Assembly: GCA_038049695.1 (NCBI GenBank)
Contig: CP142456.1
Coordinates: 81,880,422 to 81,944,421, forward strand
Direction: 5' to 3'
Length of the DNA: 64,000 bases
From: Cinnamomum chago
Lineage: Eukaryota; Streptophyta; Magnoliopsida; Laurales; Lauraceae
Both the position numbers and the translations under genes were made by a program. Below the pieces are notes generated by a model, which was given only the letters and a program-made list of their open reading frames with translations, was not told the DNA's origin and ran no database searches. The stretch's first letter is position 1; each line of letters opens with the position of its first letter. Positions 47,642-60,954 of the stretch are shown here, piece after piece.

Positions 47642-49589
47642 CTACTAATATACAAATCTGAAATTTGGTGCATGGCCTCCACCGACCTACGACAACCCTT
47701 TTGCATGGCCCACTTTCCTCCCCAATACAGATGATGGATAGACACATACACATAGGAAAAGAAACTAAACCATTAAAAGCTTTGGTGGACCCTTTTACTT
47801 TCCCAACACACCCCCAAAATGAAAGGCTCAAAATAGCCCTAGTACAATTATTTTAGTGCACCAACCCATCTAAAGTGGGCCCCACATCGTCCATCATATG
47901 CTACTTGTACAACACCGAACCGGGAAGATTTTCTACCGGCGCCCTTGGGAAAGGGTATCTCGTCCACAAGGGCACTTCTGTAATTTAACAATCGGCTTCT
48001 CCGGAGCCGAGCCGGGCCGGGCCGGGCCGAGCCGAGATGAGATATACTAACTGGTGTCCACACGTCAGGTGTTTCGTGTGAGTGACCGGGGAGAGGTGGG
48101 GCCTACAGAAGGCACGAAAAGCCGCCTGACACACCGTATCGGAATCGAACACGTGGCGCATTGTCGTCCGTCATTTCCTCCAAAAGCCAAAGGACTGGGC
48201 CCACTAATTGGACATTACACGCGTGGGATCGGCGCTTTAAATGCCGCTCCGCCCGGGTCAGTCCGAAACGGAGACCCGGTTATAACGCCCCGGAACGAAT
48301 TCCCTGTGTTGCCAGAAAACCATTAAGCTATAGATAGTCCGCAGGACACTTTTAATTCGTGTCCTTGCATCTTTTAGCTCTTGTAAATCACTATATCAGC
48401 ACTAGGAATTTCACTTTGCATCTAATCCACTTACATCATATGCCTCGCACATTTGGTCTAGCAGGCCTTTGCCCTCATTTAGTACCAAATGGGACAATCA
48501 TGTAATTAAATAAATTACAACATAAATCAATATAATTGGAATATAATTTGGTCATGGCTATTAGTGTTTGTGGCGATGGACTTGATAAAAAAAAAAGTGG
48601 GGACTACAACTGTTTACACAAAGGTTTAGAAGGTGATAAGATGATCTAGCATTGAGAGATATGATGGCTTTTATTAAATCACACGCATACATTAGTAATT
48701 ACTAGTAGTTTGATTAAGATGGCTAAAGCCGGTTTATTCTGACAATTAATCTAATGTCCTTTTATTTGATGGCTATAATCAATAGATTAAGACAAAGTTC
48801 AAATCAGATAGAACTCACAAACAAGGTGGGTATACACTAGTGCCTCTCCTTTAATTGATAGCACAACCCACACTCAACTTCAATGTTTTAATAGTATATA
48901 AGCACATTCGAGCGATAGTTTTTAATGAATTATGTGTACAATTATCATACGCCTCTCACACTAGCTTAGTTTAGATTCTTTTTAGTAAAACACTCGCTTA
49001 GTTAATTAAGGAAACCAAACACCCCTTTCATAATACGCTAAGTTCCGAGTCCTAAGTAGGGAAAAAAGAAAAGAAAATAAACACACTCTTTGATAATTAT
49101 TAGTCTTCGACAATAATAAATTCGAATCTAACAATCCAACGTGTGCCCATCACAATCACAAGCGAGTCCCACAAGGCACAAATGATCAGCAGCCGATAAT
49201 CACATATTCATTTTCCTTAAACTCATACCATTTTCAGTATGGGACACCACTCACACAACCCTAAAAAAAAAAAAAATACCCCTTTAGATAAACGGGAATT
49301 TAGATTTATTTTTAGCAATAGCCCCCTCTCCAAGAATCAAACTTTCCTTAGTCACTAAGGACTAAGAAATCCACAGTCCCACAAGAGCACTATACTAGCA
49401 TGGAGGAGAAAGAGAGAAAGAAAAGAGGAAAAACAAAAATAGAAACAAAAGCGGTTTTCAGCTTCCGGTTTCCGGTTTTCGGGTTTTTTTTGTTCTTTTC
49501 ACCTTGCGCGGGTGAAAAGAGCAACAAACGGCTGTGGTCTGGTGGATGACTGGTTTTTGTTCCTTCTCCATCTTCTTCGTATGTGGAGA
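47642..49589. other. Upstream region of the CCCH gene, including a GC-rich patch
   Basis: About 47870-48310 is clearly GC-richer than its surroundings, with GCCGGGCCGGGCC repeats (48008-48035) and a G-box-like CACGTGGC near 48150. No open frame there has family features. 48330-49590 is AT-rich and featureless apart from short A-runs. Distal promoter function is possible but unproven. Confidence 0.45.
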
Positions 49590-49723
49590 GACGAGAAAGA
49601 AAATATCTCTCTCTTTCTCTCTCTACATTTCTGATCGCATCCAAACCATAGAAATCTCCCCAAATCGTACTGTCGAAATGCGAATTCCAGCTAGGGTTCG
49701 GTGTTGAGGGTAGCAGCTTCGAC
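49590..49723 (+). promoter_or_regulatory. Probable 5' UTR and core promoter of the CCCH gene
   Basis: A CT-rich stretch (about 49598-49625), of the pyrimidine-patch kind seen around plant transcription starts, lies about 100 bp before the start codon at 49724. No convincing TATA box is visible at the usual distance. The transcription start is not determined. Confidence 0.35.
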
Positions 49724-52700
49724 ATGGAGTACGACACCGGAATTCAGATATCTAGAGAGGGATCTTCTCTCACTCAGCACCTCGAAGAAGGTTAGGGTTT
49801 TCAAAATCCCTCCTTTTTGCTCTTGCTCTCTCATTTTCCCCCTTTTTGCCAATTTTTTTGTCTTTATTTGTTTTGTTTGTGCTGAATTCGGCATTGTTCG
49901 AGGCGTTAGGGTTTGGATTTGGGGATGAATGTTGAGGTTGAGGATGGTTGATGAGAACTGCGTGTTTTTTTTTGGGCGAATTTGGGGGGTTTCGTGGCGG
50001 AGGATCTGTTGTTGTTTTGTGAATTTGTGTGGAATGGAGATGGTTTTGGGAATTTAGTGGTTTTGGTGTTGGGTTGGATTTGTATTTAGATTTTACTTGT
50101 TGGGGTGAATGTTTGTTGATGAGGATTGCTTTGTTTTCCTATGTGGCGAATTTTGGGGCAATTTGTGATGTGGAGTCTGTTTATTGTTATGTGGATTTGT
50201 GTGTTTTTCTTCTTTTTTTTTCCCGCAAAGTTAGTGCTTTTGATATGTTTTGGTGTTGGTTGGGTTTGTACTGAGATGTTTCTATTCATAATTGGTTGGT
50301 TTTGTTTGTGAGAATCATTCCTTCTCACAGGGGATTGTGAGAATCATTGTTTCTGACGGTCACTTTAGTGTGAAATCGGGCTGATAAAAATAGTAGTTAC
50401 TAATTAGTTGTATTTGTTCTAGGTATGGTTGGTTATTTTGAATTTTGTATGGTCTGGGAATATTGTCTCAGTTTGCTTGACTATGTGTGCATGACAACAC
50501 ACAGAAAAGGTGTGCACAGTGGATGCACTCACAATCTGCTGGCATTGCAAGTTTAGATGAACCGAGGGAAAAAACTAATTGTGAATTGTGAATTATGCGC
50601 GACAGCCCAAATTGTCAGCCACTCCTAATCTGAGGAGTGATAGGGCATAGTGCAGAATTATCCAGAACTCATTGATTACATGTGAAGCCTTCTTGCAGAT
50701 GATTGAAGTAATTACACTCATCTATATTAGATTTTTTTTAATGCATTCACAGTGTGTGGAGCAGAATATGGCTCTCTCTCTCTCTCTCTCTCTGTGTCCT
50801 GTACACAAAACCTTATTGTGTTCACTTTTTCAATGTCGGATGGACTGAACTGCTGATAATGACATGGGTCTGCCATTCTCTTTCAGTTATTCCAAACTGT
50901 GTTTCTCTTTGACATTTCTTTCAAAATTTTCTTTTCCAACATTTATTTTCTTTGTGCGTTACCAGTCTAAATCAATAGTTCATTGTCTTTTATATATTTT
51001 TAATCTTTGAAATGGATTTATGGGCTGGAAGTTGTTGTCACTTTGGAGCAAAAACATATTGAATCTTTTTAACTATTTTACATATCTCAGAAGTACTCAT
51101 ATGTGTTATCACAGACACAATGTGGCCGATGAATTTGAGGTCAAATGAAAGTATGGAAGCTGGACCATATCCAGAGCGTCCAGGTGAGCAAGACTGTGCC
51201 TATTACCTCAGAACTGGCCTATGTCGATTTGGGATGACATGTCGATTCAATCATCCTCCCAACAGGAAGCTGGTAAGGACTGATTCTTTTGTGAATAATC
51301 TTACCATTATTTGTATGTAATTTGTGTATTTGTTGTAAAGGAGTTGTTTAGTGGTTTTATTTATATTCTTTTTAGGATTTTAATCTCACATGCTATTATT
51401 GATTGCCATTTCAATCACATAAAGCACTTAGCCTTATAGGTACCTCTTTCAGTGTCATTTTTCATTTTTTAGAAACATTTGATTAAATTGAAATTCAGTG
51501 GAGAAGGCCCCATGTTCCATGCTGCCTACACTACATTAGAACAATCCAGGGTTTGAAAATGGATTATAAAGTTAGACTCATTTTAATTCTAAGAAGCTGT
51601 AGTTTTCATATCTACATGAACCTATTACTTTTAATTGTTCATTTTACTCTTCCCATTGTCCAAACTGGAACTATTTGATTCACATGCGGTACCAATATGT
51701 TCCACCAAAATCTTAGATCTCATGTTTTCTCTTGTCGTACCCTACATGTTCTTGAGTTTTTTATTTATTAGAATTGATGAATTTAGTTAGTTGCCATCAA
51801 ATGCCAGGCTGTTGCTGCTGCAAAGATGAAGGGAGGCTACCCTGAAAGAATAGGGCAACCTGAGTGCCAGGTGTGCATTTACTCCTTTTTGCCCTTTTAA
51901 ATGGGAAGGTTTGCCTGCTATCTTACTTCTTGTGCACACTATTAAAGAAAAAAAAAATATTGTACATGCATTTGATTGCACAGCTGACCTTGTCTCAATA
52001 GGTGCTCGAAGAATCTTTTGCATTATCCCTTTTTAATTTTATTATTATTTAATAATCCCAGTTTATTCTCCTGATCTATCCTGCTTAACCTCTTTTCTCT
52101 TAAGGTGCTACTGGACTATACAATACCTCCCTGTTTCAACTCGGTTCAAACCTAGCTACCCTGGACTTAGATGTCATTTACCAGCTGAGCTAGCAGCCCT
52201 GGACCTATCCCTTTTTATTTTGATTATTCAATTTTTAATACTAAAATGTGTTTTGGCTTATTAATAAAATGCAGAAATCAATGGTGGTTTGTTTGTGAAC
52301 TTAATAAGGAATGTTGAATGCATGTGCTGGTTAAGTTTTAATGTTTGTTGGTTCCTAATATACATCCATACTTTGCCTGAACTTACCAGCTGAAATATGA
52401 TGTAGTTTTTTATTTATTGGTTTTTTTATATAATGTGATTTCACAAAGTGCTGGAAAATGTTATCCCATGTGCCACAGTAGCTTCTTACCCTTTTTCACT
52501 GTGAGTGGGTGAACACTGGGTTAAGCTGCTGTGCATTACTATCAACTATTCATTGATGTGTGCGCGCGCGCGCGCGTGTGTGAGAGAGAGAGAGAGAGAG
52601 AGCTTGATTGGATAATGATTAGTTATTGTTGGATTGACTACTAAGTTTCCCATCCAAATAAGTATCACCACTATAAAAGAAAAGGTTAAAGGTTAGATTC

Positions 52701-55700
52701 ATTATAGTTACGAGATCATGAAACTTGTACAAGTTGGAAGAAGATACAACTTATCATGTAACCTACATTTATATTTGCAGGAAGTGAGGGCAGGGCCTGG
52801 TTTTTGTACATTGGCTGAAAATTCTGAGTTATACAAAATTTTGGATTCACTAAAGTACGTATGAAGTGAACACTAACTTAAAAAGAGAAAAAAAAAAAAA
52901 TTTAGTAGATCCAATCCTTTTCATTGTTGTTTTGCCCCACTTCTTGAATCTTGCTTTTGCTTGGAAATCATTTAATATCACTTAATTGAGTAATTGCACG
53001 AAGCTTGGAGATCATGTAATAGCACTTAATTGTAGTAATTACATGAAATAACTTCACTGCCAAAACTTAATTGGGTTTTATTGAATCTGCGAAACTCATA
53101 GTTTATATTGCTGATTGAATTTTGTTTTTTTAATGGCACATATGGGTAATTCCATTCAACCTCTGGGCTCGGTCTTGCCGTTACCGTAGTAGAGAAAATT
53201 CTGGATGGCTTCACCTCTTCTTTTTCCCTACAGTGGCTTCTAATATTAATATTTTGTGCTACAAATTTATTGTATTAACTCGGGAGTTTTGGAAAGGGCG
53301 ATTGAGTTTAATAGGTGGAAAAACAGGTTCACCTCAGTGTACATGATCTGAAAAGGGATCCCCATTCTACATTTGGATGTAAGAAAGATGGTCACTCTGT
53401 TATGAGAGAGCTAGGATTGGACTAACATATTAGAACGATGAGTTGGTTGAGTCATTGGCTAGAAATGAGAGTTGAAAGAGACTCAAAACTATGTAGAATA
53501 TTTTATCTTTCCCCAGGAAACTTTCTTATTCCTTTGTTGGTCCCTTTTTTTTTTTTTTGAATTGTAACTTGGTCTCTTGATCCATTGTCTTTTTAGTTTC
53601 TTCACTTGTTTTCTTTCTGTCCATTTTCTTTGTTTTCCAATGAATTCATCATTTTGAAAAGGTGAAAAAATAGGATCTTAAGGGTCTAATGGACAAGAAG
53701 TGCACAGATTTTATACTAAAAGATCCCCGGATAGAATTGTGTACTCAGATGCATGTCCAAGTCGTGTGTTTATCTGTTACACATGCACCTTGCATGTTTT
53801 GAGTTCCTATCTGTTTCAGTTATTGTGTATGTAAAGTATCAAATGGGGATGTTAGAGCTTTATCTTTAAGCTATCCAGTTTTTAATTTGAATTTGTTTAT
53901 TTGCTGGAACTGTTTACAGTACTACTTGAAGACAGGGACGTGCAAATTTGGACCCACATGCAAATTTGATCACCCTAGAGATAAAGCTGGCATTGCTGGA
54001 AGAGTTCAGTTAAATATTATGGGCTTTCCACTCCGCCCGGTTAGTACTTGTTGTTTGTCTTAGCAACTTATTTATGTAAAATTTTGTCCATCTAGTTGCA
54101 TATTGCTGTGGTCACTTGCCAGTAAACATATGGTTAATTTCTTCCTACATTCTCTTAAATATTTTTTTTTCCTTTTTTATTTTTTGTCATTTTCCTCCTT
54201 ATGTAGAAATTATTTCTTGGATGTCAATGCCTTTGCTGATTTTTTTTCTACTTTAGAATGAGAAGGAGTGCGCTTATTATTTAAGAACCGGACAGTGCAA
54301 GTTTGGAGGCACTTGTAAATTTCACCACCCACAGCCATCTAGCACAGTGGTCTCATTGCGGGGCTCTCCAGTTTATCCTGCTGTACATTCCCCAACAACT
54401 CCTGGTCAGCAATCTTATCCGGGAGGGTTGACAAATTGGTCCTTGTCAAGGGCATCTTTCATTGCAAGCCCACGTTGGCAAGGTCCTTCGAGCTTTGCTC
54501 AGTTGATGGTTCCTCACGGTGTTGTACAAGTTCCTGGCTGGAGTACATATGCTGTAAGTACTGCATTGCTTTCTCTTTTTCTGATTTTCCCCTTTATGGA
54601 AGTTCTTGATACTCATTTTTAGCATAGTTTTGTTGGTACTTTGTTATGCTACCTTTTTTTAAATTTGTTTCTCTTTATCTGTAATCCTTATCATCTATTT
54701 CTTGGTAATATTTTCTGCTTCAATGGGAATGCTGTTCAAGTAAAAATGTGAAATAGCTTGATTTAAAGTTATTGAAGTATTTGGAATTCAAGTAAATCTG
54801 ATTTAAGGCATTTAGACATGTATGAAAAAATATGTCTCCCGCTCACCCTCTTATATTTTAATCACAACAATGTGTGTCAGTAGAAAAGCAGGTAAGAGGG
54901 ATGTGCTTCTTCTATGTACAAGAGAACAAGAAATGTAAAATGATGGCGGCTTTACTCTGAGCCTCCTTCACAGCTCTAAAATTAAAGTAGATTCACATTT
55001 CTTTATAAAAAGATAAATCATTAGCTGCTAGTCTTTCATATAATAATGAGAGAGGACAATTAAAGATATTCCATAATATTCATCTAGTTGATCTTACCAC
55101 TTACCAAGAAGGTTTCACAATTGATGATCCACAGTGATTATTAACTTGAAAGTTGGGATCATTTGATCAATGTATTTCCTTTCTAATCCGTGTACAATGT
55201 TTGACCCACCGGCCACTGCATCATTATTCCATGTATCGATTACCATGCATGTGAGTGGGATACTAGTGACAGCTTATGATACCCAAATATTTGTACAAGC
55301 CCAACATCTTTGAGTCGGATCGACAAAGCACTAGTATTTTTACCCTGACACTGCAAAGATACTTCCAAGGCACAAGTTTAGCATATCCCAAATATTTGTA
55401 CAAGCCCAACATCTTTGTGTCAGATCGACAAAGCACTAGTATTTTTACCCTGACACTGCAAAGATACTTCCAAGGCACAAGTTTAGCATATCCCACTTGC
55501 CAAGTCCATTTTTTAATATAGTTGTTTAAATTTTCTTACTTTTTGATGTAAAAATTTTGTTAGAAAATGGCGTAAAGAATGATACTTCATTAATTAAAAA
55601 ATGGTTGAAGAAAAAATTAGGACACCTGTATTCATATCTGTGTCCTAGATTTTCAAAAGTTAAAGAGTCATATCCCTGATCCCGATATCCGTGTCCGTAC

Positions 55701-58700
55701 CTATATTAGTATTTGGACATCATAAGACTGACAGCCAAATATCTGGAATTCTCACGTGACTATATTTTGGCCTTCTGTAAACATACCTAAACCATCTCAA
55801 TGATATTCTTTGAAAACTTTTTTTTTCAATTGTAGCTATTCATTGATTCATCTAATATACTGATTTCTGATTATATCATTTTTAGTAAATCCACACATCG
55901 CCACATGAAGTTTAGCTTCTTCAAGTTTCTTCATTGCCCAACATTTCGCTCCATTCAATACACTAGGCCTAACTGCTCTCCCTTTAATCTAAGTAGCTCT
56001 CATCGGTACGTAACATTCTGATAGCTTGTCTCCACTTAGTCATGTTGTACTGATTTTACTAGCTATATCTAACTTTTACTGCCTCTTTTGTTCTACAATA
56101 GCTCTTAAGTAACAGAATCTATCACATTTTGATACTAGGTTCTCAGTTTGAATGCCTCAGATCTATTTATCTTTTTTTTTTATCCATTTGACTCAAATTC
56201 CTTTCTCCAAAGCTGTAATTATTTCACCACCTTTTTTGTTTGATTGTCTAATACCATATAATTTGTGAATATACACCATGGAACTCCATCTTGTCTGTTT
56301 GGTGTTAGTTTTAATTAAGGCAAATAAATATGGGCAAAGTGGACCCTTGGTTCAAACAAACTCCAAGAGGAAACTTACATGTGGCCACACAAACTGTCAT
56401 CATGCTCTTGTGCTCGCAACTACCACCATGTGAATCTCTTGTATGATTTTAGTATAGTGCTTAAGGATTCTTTTTTCTTTAGTGTCTGCCACATTAACTG
56501 GCTTGACATCTTCTCTAGATCGATAAAGACCATGTGTAAATCTTTTCTTCTCCCTTACCTTTTCATGAGTTGATCTGGAAAAATGTGGGTTTTACATTTT
56601 AAAAAAAGATCAGTCACATGTCTTGTCTGAATGACATACCACTCCAATATGTATATCAACTGAGATGGTTGATGTTGGCAACTGGAGTTAAATGTTGCTT
56701 ATCAGCATGGGCCCAACTGACTTGACCAATGTATCTCATCTGGGATATATCATTTATATAAAGGTTTAAATTACCTTGGGATAAAATCTCATTTGGTTAG
56801 GAGTCCATTACGCACGCATGCTAAACCCCGGCGGCAAGTTAAAGATTTGAATTTAAGGCCTACTCATGGCGGAGGAAAAGAAAAAGATAAGACCAAACAG
56901 TACAGGGGAACTACATCACCAAACCAAATAGACTACTGTCCTACTCCATGTTGCACAAATTGGTCATCTAGATAAATACTCATTTTTTATTTTAATCTCT
57001 TACTGTTTAAACTTAGTGGTGGTTGGACTAATAGCTAGCACATTTTCCCACATTGGGTCCAGTCTTTCCTTGATTCTGTGTTTATTGCTTGAATTGGTAC
57101 CTGGTAGGCTTTAAGTTGCAAGTGAGTTCTGCTGAAGTTGTGAATTGGCAGGCTTCTGTTGGTGCATTGCTTTAATCGGTTCATTATTATCAAATCCTTT
57201 TCTAGTTTAATTGTGATATCATACATTATTTTCTGCTTGATGTAAATTTTGAGTACTGCCCTTTTTTCTGCGTTTTGTATTACTTGCATAGCTGCATCTG
57301 GCATCTGTAGGGTTCGGTAGCAAGTTACTTCCATAAACCAATCACTAGATGCAGGACAGGAGCCAATCTCATGATACTGATACTCCACCAATCTCGTTAC
57401 ACTAACTAATCATAGTATAAAGTAGAAGCTATAAATAGGTCCATCTTTATTTTAATGTAAATCTTGGCAACACCAATGTGTGAGTGTTTGTGGTAATCCC
57501 TGCCAGGGACAGCTGGGGTCGGTTTCATCATCTGAAAGTCAGCAACAAACGTTAGGTAACAGTCAATACTATGGGACCCCGCGCCAAAGTGAAACAACAA
57601 GTGTAGGTGCTCAAGGGACATATTCTTCATATCGTCCTGGCTCTATCCCCATGGGCCTATATGCGCTTCAGAGAGAGAATGTATTTCCTGAGAGACCTGA
57701 CCAACCAGAATGCCAGTTTTACATGAAGACTGGGGACTGTAAGTATGGTGCAATGTGCAGGTTCCATCACCCCAGAGAAAGGTTGATTCCGGCTCCAAAC
57801 TGTGCACTTAGTCCCTTGGGTCTTCCGCTTCGTCCTGTAAGTGACATTGACCAATTTTTTTATATTTTTTTTTCGTGTTTCTTTGATGTAGGATTGTGTA
57901 TTTACAGATTATACCGGTTTTTGGTCTTTTCCTGTTCCACTGTTACAAAAATCTTTTTATAACTCAGGATAAGCAATGAATGTGATAATGATCTTTTCTA
58001 GGGATCTTTCAAAAAAAAAAAAAAAAAAAGAGGATATCCCTTTTGGGAAAAAATGGAATCTCATAAAGAATTGCACTGGATATATGTTGCATGTTTTTTT
58101 TTTTGAACGGTAATGGTAAATTATATTAAAAAAGGATTACAAAACATCAAGAAACCCCTGGCAACCAAAGGGGAAAAAGAAGTATGTTCCATTTGTATGT
58201 TTCTCTTAAAATATAGTGTGTTCCATTTGTCCTCTTGCATGCTCATCTCATTTTTTTTTTTAAAAGAAGTCTTGGGTGCATAAAGTTATTTTACTAATAT
58301 TTTATAATGTTACATATCATCATCATCATTGTCCACCATCTTAGCCTTATCCCGTTGATCTGATACTGAATGGATCAGTTCTACAAATTTCCTATATTTT
58401 TACTTTATTGCATAAAAGTTAGTGCTATCTCCCTCTCTCTCTCTCTCTATATATATATATATTGCTTTCTTCTGTCTTGAACCATCTAATTGAAAGTCAT
58501 ACTTCTTGTTTGTCAACAGGGTGAACCATTGTGTGTCTTTTACTCTCGTTATGGTATTTGCAAATATGGCCCAAATTGCAAATTTGATCATCCTATACCT
58601 ATGGGACCCACATACGGTTTCTCCACATCCTCATCTGATGTCCCCGTTGTTCGGCGTTTATTAGGATCTTCTTCAGGAAGTGCTGCATTGCCTTTGTCAT

Positions 58701-58843
58701 CAGAAGGGCCTGCAGAAGCAGGTCAAGGAAAGTCAAGGCGACTATCACTGTCAGAGACACGGCAGATGACTTCTGGTGATGAAAACATAGAGGGAGAGGG
58801 GTCTCATTCTTCTAGCATTGGGCCTGTTTCGACCTTTTCCTGA
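49724..58843 (+). CDS. ZFN1: Five-finger CCCH zinc finger protein, ZFN1/ZFN3 group (seven exons)
   Basis: CDS is join(49724..49790, 51115..51272, 51808..51870, 53920..54039, 54257..54553, 57507..57836, 58520..58843), 452 residues; every intron is GT-AG and the frame is kept throughout. Five C-x8-C-x5-C-x3-H fingers have their cysteines and histidine at 50/59/65/69, 95/104/110/114, 141/150/156/160, 304/313/319/323 and 350/359/365/369. Each is preceded by the family signature YPERPG/YPERIG/NVFPERP or PLRP. Other family marks are DTMWPMNL near residue 23, [12 protein letters not shown] near 200, and [12 protein letters not shown] near the C-terminus. These match, from memory, Arabidopsis ZFN1 and ZFN3 rather than the C3H32 branch. 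Such fingers bind RNA or DNA; nuclease activity was reported for ZFN1, and the exact role here is unknown. Introns measure about 1324, 535, 2049, 217, 2953 and 683 bp, several enlarged by transposons. The start ATG opens the first exon, whose short N-terminus is typical. All zinc ligands are intact, so the gene looks functional. Confidence 0.95.
52085..52205 (-). mobile_element. tRNA-derived SINE fragment in intron 3 of the CCCH gene
   Basis: On the minus strand GCTGCTAGCTCAGCTGGTAA (A-box type) is followed at tRNA spacing by AGGTTTGAACCGAG (B-box type). Not a tRNA gene: no acceptor stem or anticodon arm is formed. Confidence 0.65.
52559..52602. repeat. Compound microsatellite (CG)n(TG)n(AG)n
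   Basis: Runs of GCGC, GTGT and GAGA follow one another in intron 3. Confidence 0.9.
55274..55725. mobile_element. Mutator-like TIR element in intron 5 of the CCCH gene
   Basis: Ends TTATGATACCCAAATA and TATTTGGACATCATAA are inverted; flanking 10-mers TAGTGACAGC and GACTGACAGC share 8 of 10 bases, fitting an aged 9-10-bp duplication. It is related to the element at 29979-32984 and contains an internal 105-bp duplication. Confidence 0.7.
55282..55491. repeat. Two tandem 105-bp units
   Basis: The unit starting CCCAAATATTTGTACAAGCC at 55282 repeats from 55387 with only a couple of changes. It produces long mirror-image open frames that are not genes. Confidence 0.93.
58093..58182 (-). mobile_element. 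Short LINE/retroposon 3' fragment in intron 6
   Basis: A T-run starts the insert, followed by sequence that on the minus strand reads TTTACCATTACCGTTC before the tail. TATGTTGCAT (58083-58092) and TATGTTCCAT (58183-58192) flank it, 9 of 10 identical. Confidence 0.55.
58313..58372 (-). mobile_element. RTE LINE 3' tail fragment in intron 6
   Basis: ATCATCATCATCATTGTCC then CTTAGCCTTATCCCGTTGAT is the inverse of the RTE 3' terminus (GTTGGGATAAGGCT...GATGATG). Confidence 0.55.
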
Positions 58844-60906
58844 TCTTCGAGCTTGAATTCGTCATTTGATTGAGCTCCCAGTGCTGGAGATGTGCAGGTT
58901 TTAATGATGTTGGGCACGTTCTTTTGGAGATGCATTTTACTTTACAGCAAACGTCAGGCTTGTTAACTTCACATTGCCCTCATCTTCTAAATCTGCATGT
59001 AGCATCACATTTTCGAACAACCAATTGGGAAAAAAAAAATCTCATCTGTTCTTGAGGCCATCTGCCTGTTTTCCTGAAGTACTGTCCTGGATCTGAACTG
59101 CTTATGTAAAATTTCCCGTCCCATAGTACCATTGTATTCGCTGTTCCTCTTTTCTGTCTGCAACTGCATTGAGGCTACCCTTGTTTGTTGACATTTCTTC
59201 ATTCCCCAAGCCTCACGCCGTGTTGCCGTATATATTTATTGTACAGGGAAGTTTTCCCTTCTGTCCAACTTCCTCCTTTCCTACAATTTGCGTATATTTT
59301 GTTTTGTAGATAACTAGTACAATGCCAAATTCTGTATGGTCTGGTCCTTAGTTTGCAATCTAGATGTTGAAGGCAGCAAGCGAAACAGAAATTGACCTGC
59401 TCAAGAAGTAATACCATCCTCCATATCTTCTGATAGTCAGAGGTGATCTTTCCTTATTTTTCCAGGGAGGGGCATCCCTTTATAGTAGACTTGCGCAAAT
59501 ATCCTTAAATGCAATTACCTTGTTCAAATGTGGAAATACCTCTGTGCTGTTGTTTCTAATAGGTTGGTTCGATGATATGTTACAACATTAAAGATTTCAA
59601 GATCTGGTCTTTTCAACAGGATTTGTGAAATAGTGAATGATCAACCTCAAGGTTGACAGAAAAATACTATTGCAGCTGAACCATTCATTTGCAACATTAT
59701 ATCCCAGAAGGCCTTGTAACAGGTACCATTAGAGTAAAGAGAAAACTTGTGGTTCCAACTGTTGTCCAAAGGAATAAGAGATGTTGTACCTGTTCAGTAC
59801 CTGTTGTTGTGATTTTTGTTGATGAAGTGGTTTTGCCATCTCTTTCAGTTGTGTACTTTTTTAACCTGCGTTTTAATCTTCAGATATGTTCCATTTTCTT
59901 TTTGTTTTGCTATCTGCTTTATACTAATGAACCGCGGTACAAGGAGGCAACTTGTTCCTTCTTTTCTTATAGAGTGCACCTTTTGACTAAAATTTGATTT
60001 CCCAAAGAGGCTTCTGGACCCTGCTCAAACTAAAGACATTGCAAGCATTGCCACAATTGTAGACATACTGGCATACTGCTCTCGAGGTTATTCAGTGTAG
60101 TATTTTTCTTGAATTTTTAATTTTCTTTTTTTTTCTTTTCCTTCATTTTTGGTAGGTAAGATTTCCAATGAAAAAAAACATATATATATATATTATATAC
60201 TTGTTCAAATAAGCCTGGGACTATCAAATATTTGCATCTGGTAGGTAGTTCAATGAGATGTGCAATATGGCATGTGTAGCATTGTGAAATACAATCTCAA
60301 AGTGGGCCATCTACCAGTGATTGTGTTAGCTTATGTACCTTTCTTGGATACATGTTTTTCATTGGAGGCCTTAGCAGCTTACTACACAGTTTTTTAGATT
60401 GGTGAATAGAATTTATTGAAAGCAGAACTTGTCAAGATCTTTTTGTTCTTGAGAAGCATAAAATAGGAATGAATGTTCTGTGTTGGTGACCTTTCAAGGC
60501 TTCAACCTTCCTGCCAAAGAATATAGAACAAAATATGTGATGAGGCCGACACCTTCTATTCATTTTCACCCAAGAAAAAATATAAAGAGTTTTCCTCTGT
60601 AACATACAAACTTAGTGTCCAGATCTCAGTTGACATGAGGATATATGTTTGGATGCGCTTACATAGTATGAGAGTAGAAAGTTAATAAATGCATACATTC
60701 TTAATGCTTTGATGGTTGATCCCAGTGACCTTCCTTCAGAAATCTTGTCTTCAAATAGGTGCAGAAGAATTAGATCTTGGCACTTGTGGAAGAAGAAAAT
60801 GAAAAAGTGTCAAATTCATATGAACGTGCTGCAAAAGTGACTGTCTTTATTCTCATGGACCTATCAAAATAAAGCTTAGCCCTCCCTTTTATTACATGGA
60901 ATGCAT

Positions 60907-60954
<48 letters not shown>

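Noticed and set aside
52085..52205. tRNA gene in intron 3
   Set aside because: A- and B-box-like sequences are present but no cloverleaf forms; best read as a SINE head. The same applies to 13790, 45096, 46546 and 47446.
55263..55521. Two opposite-strand open frames with repeated protein sequence
   Set aside because: They come from a 105-bp tandem duplication inside a transposon in an intron; the length is a by-product of the repeat.
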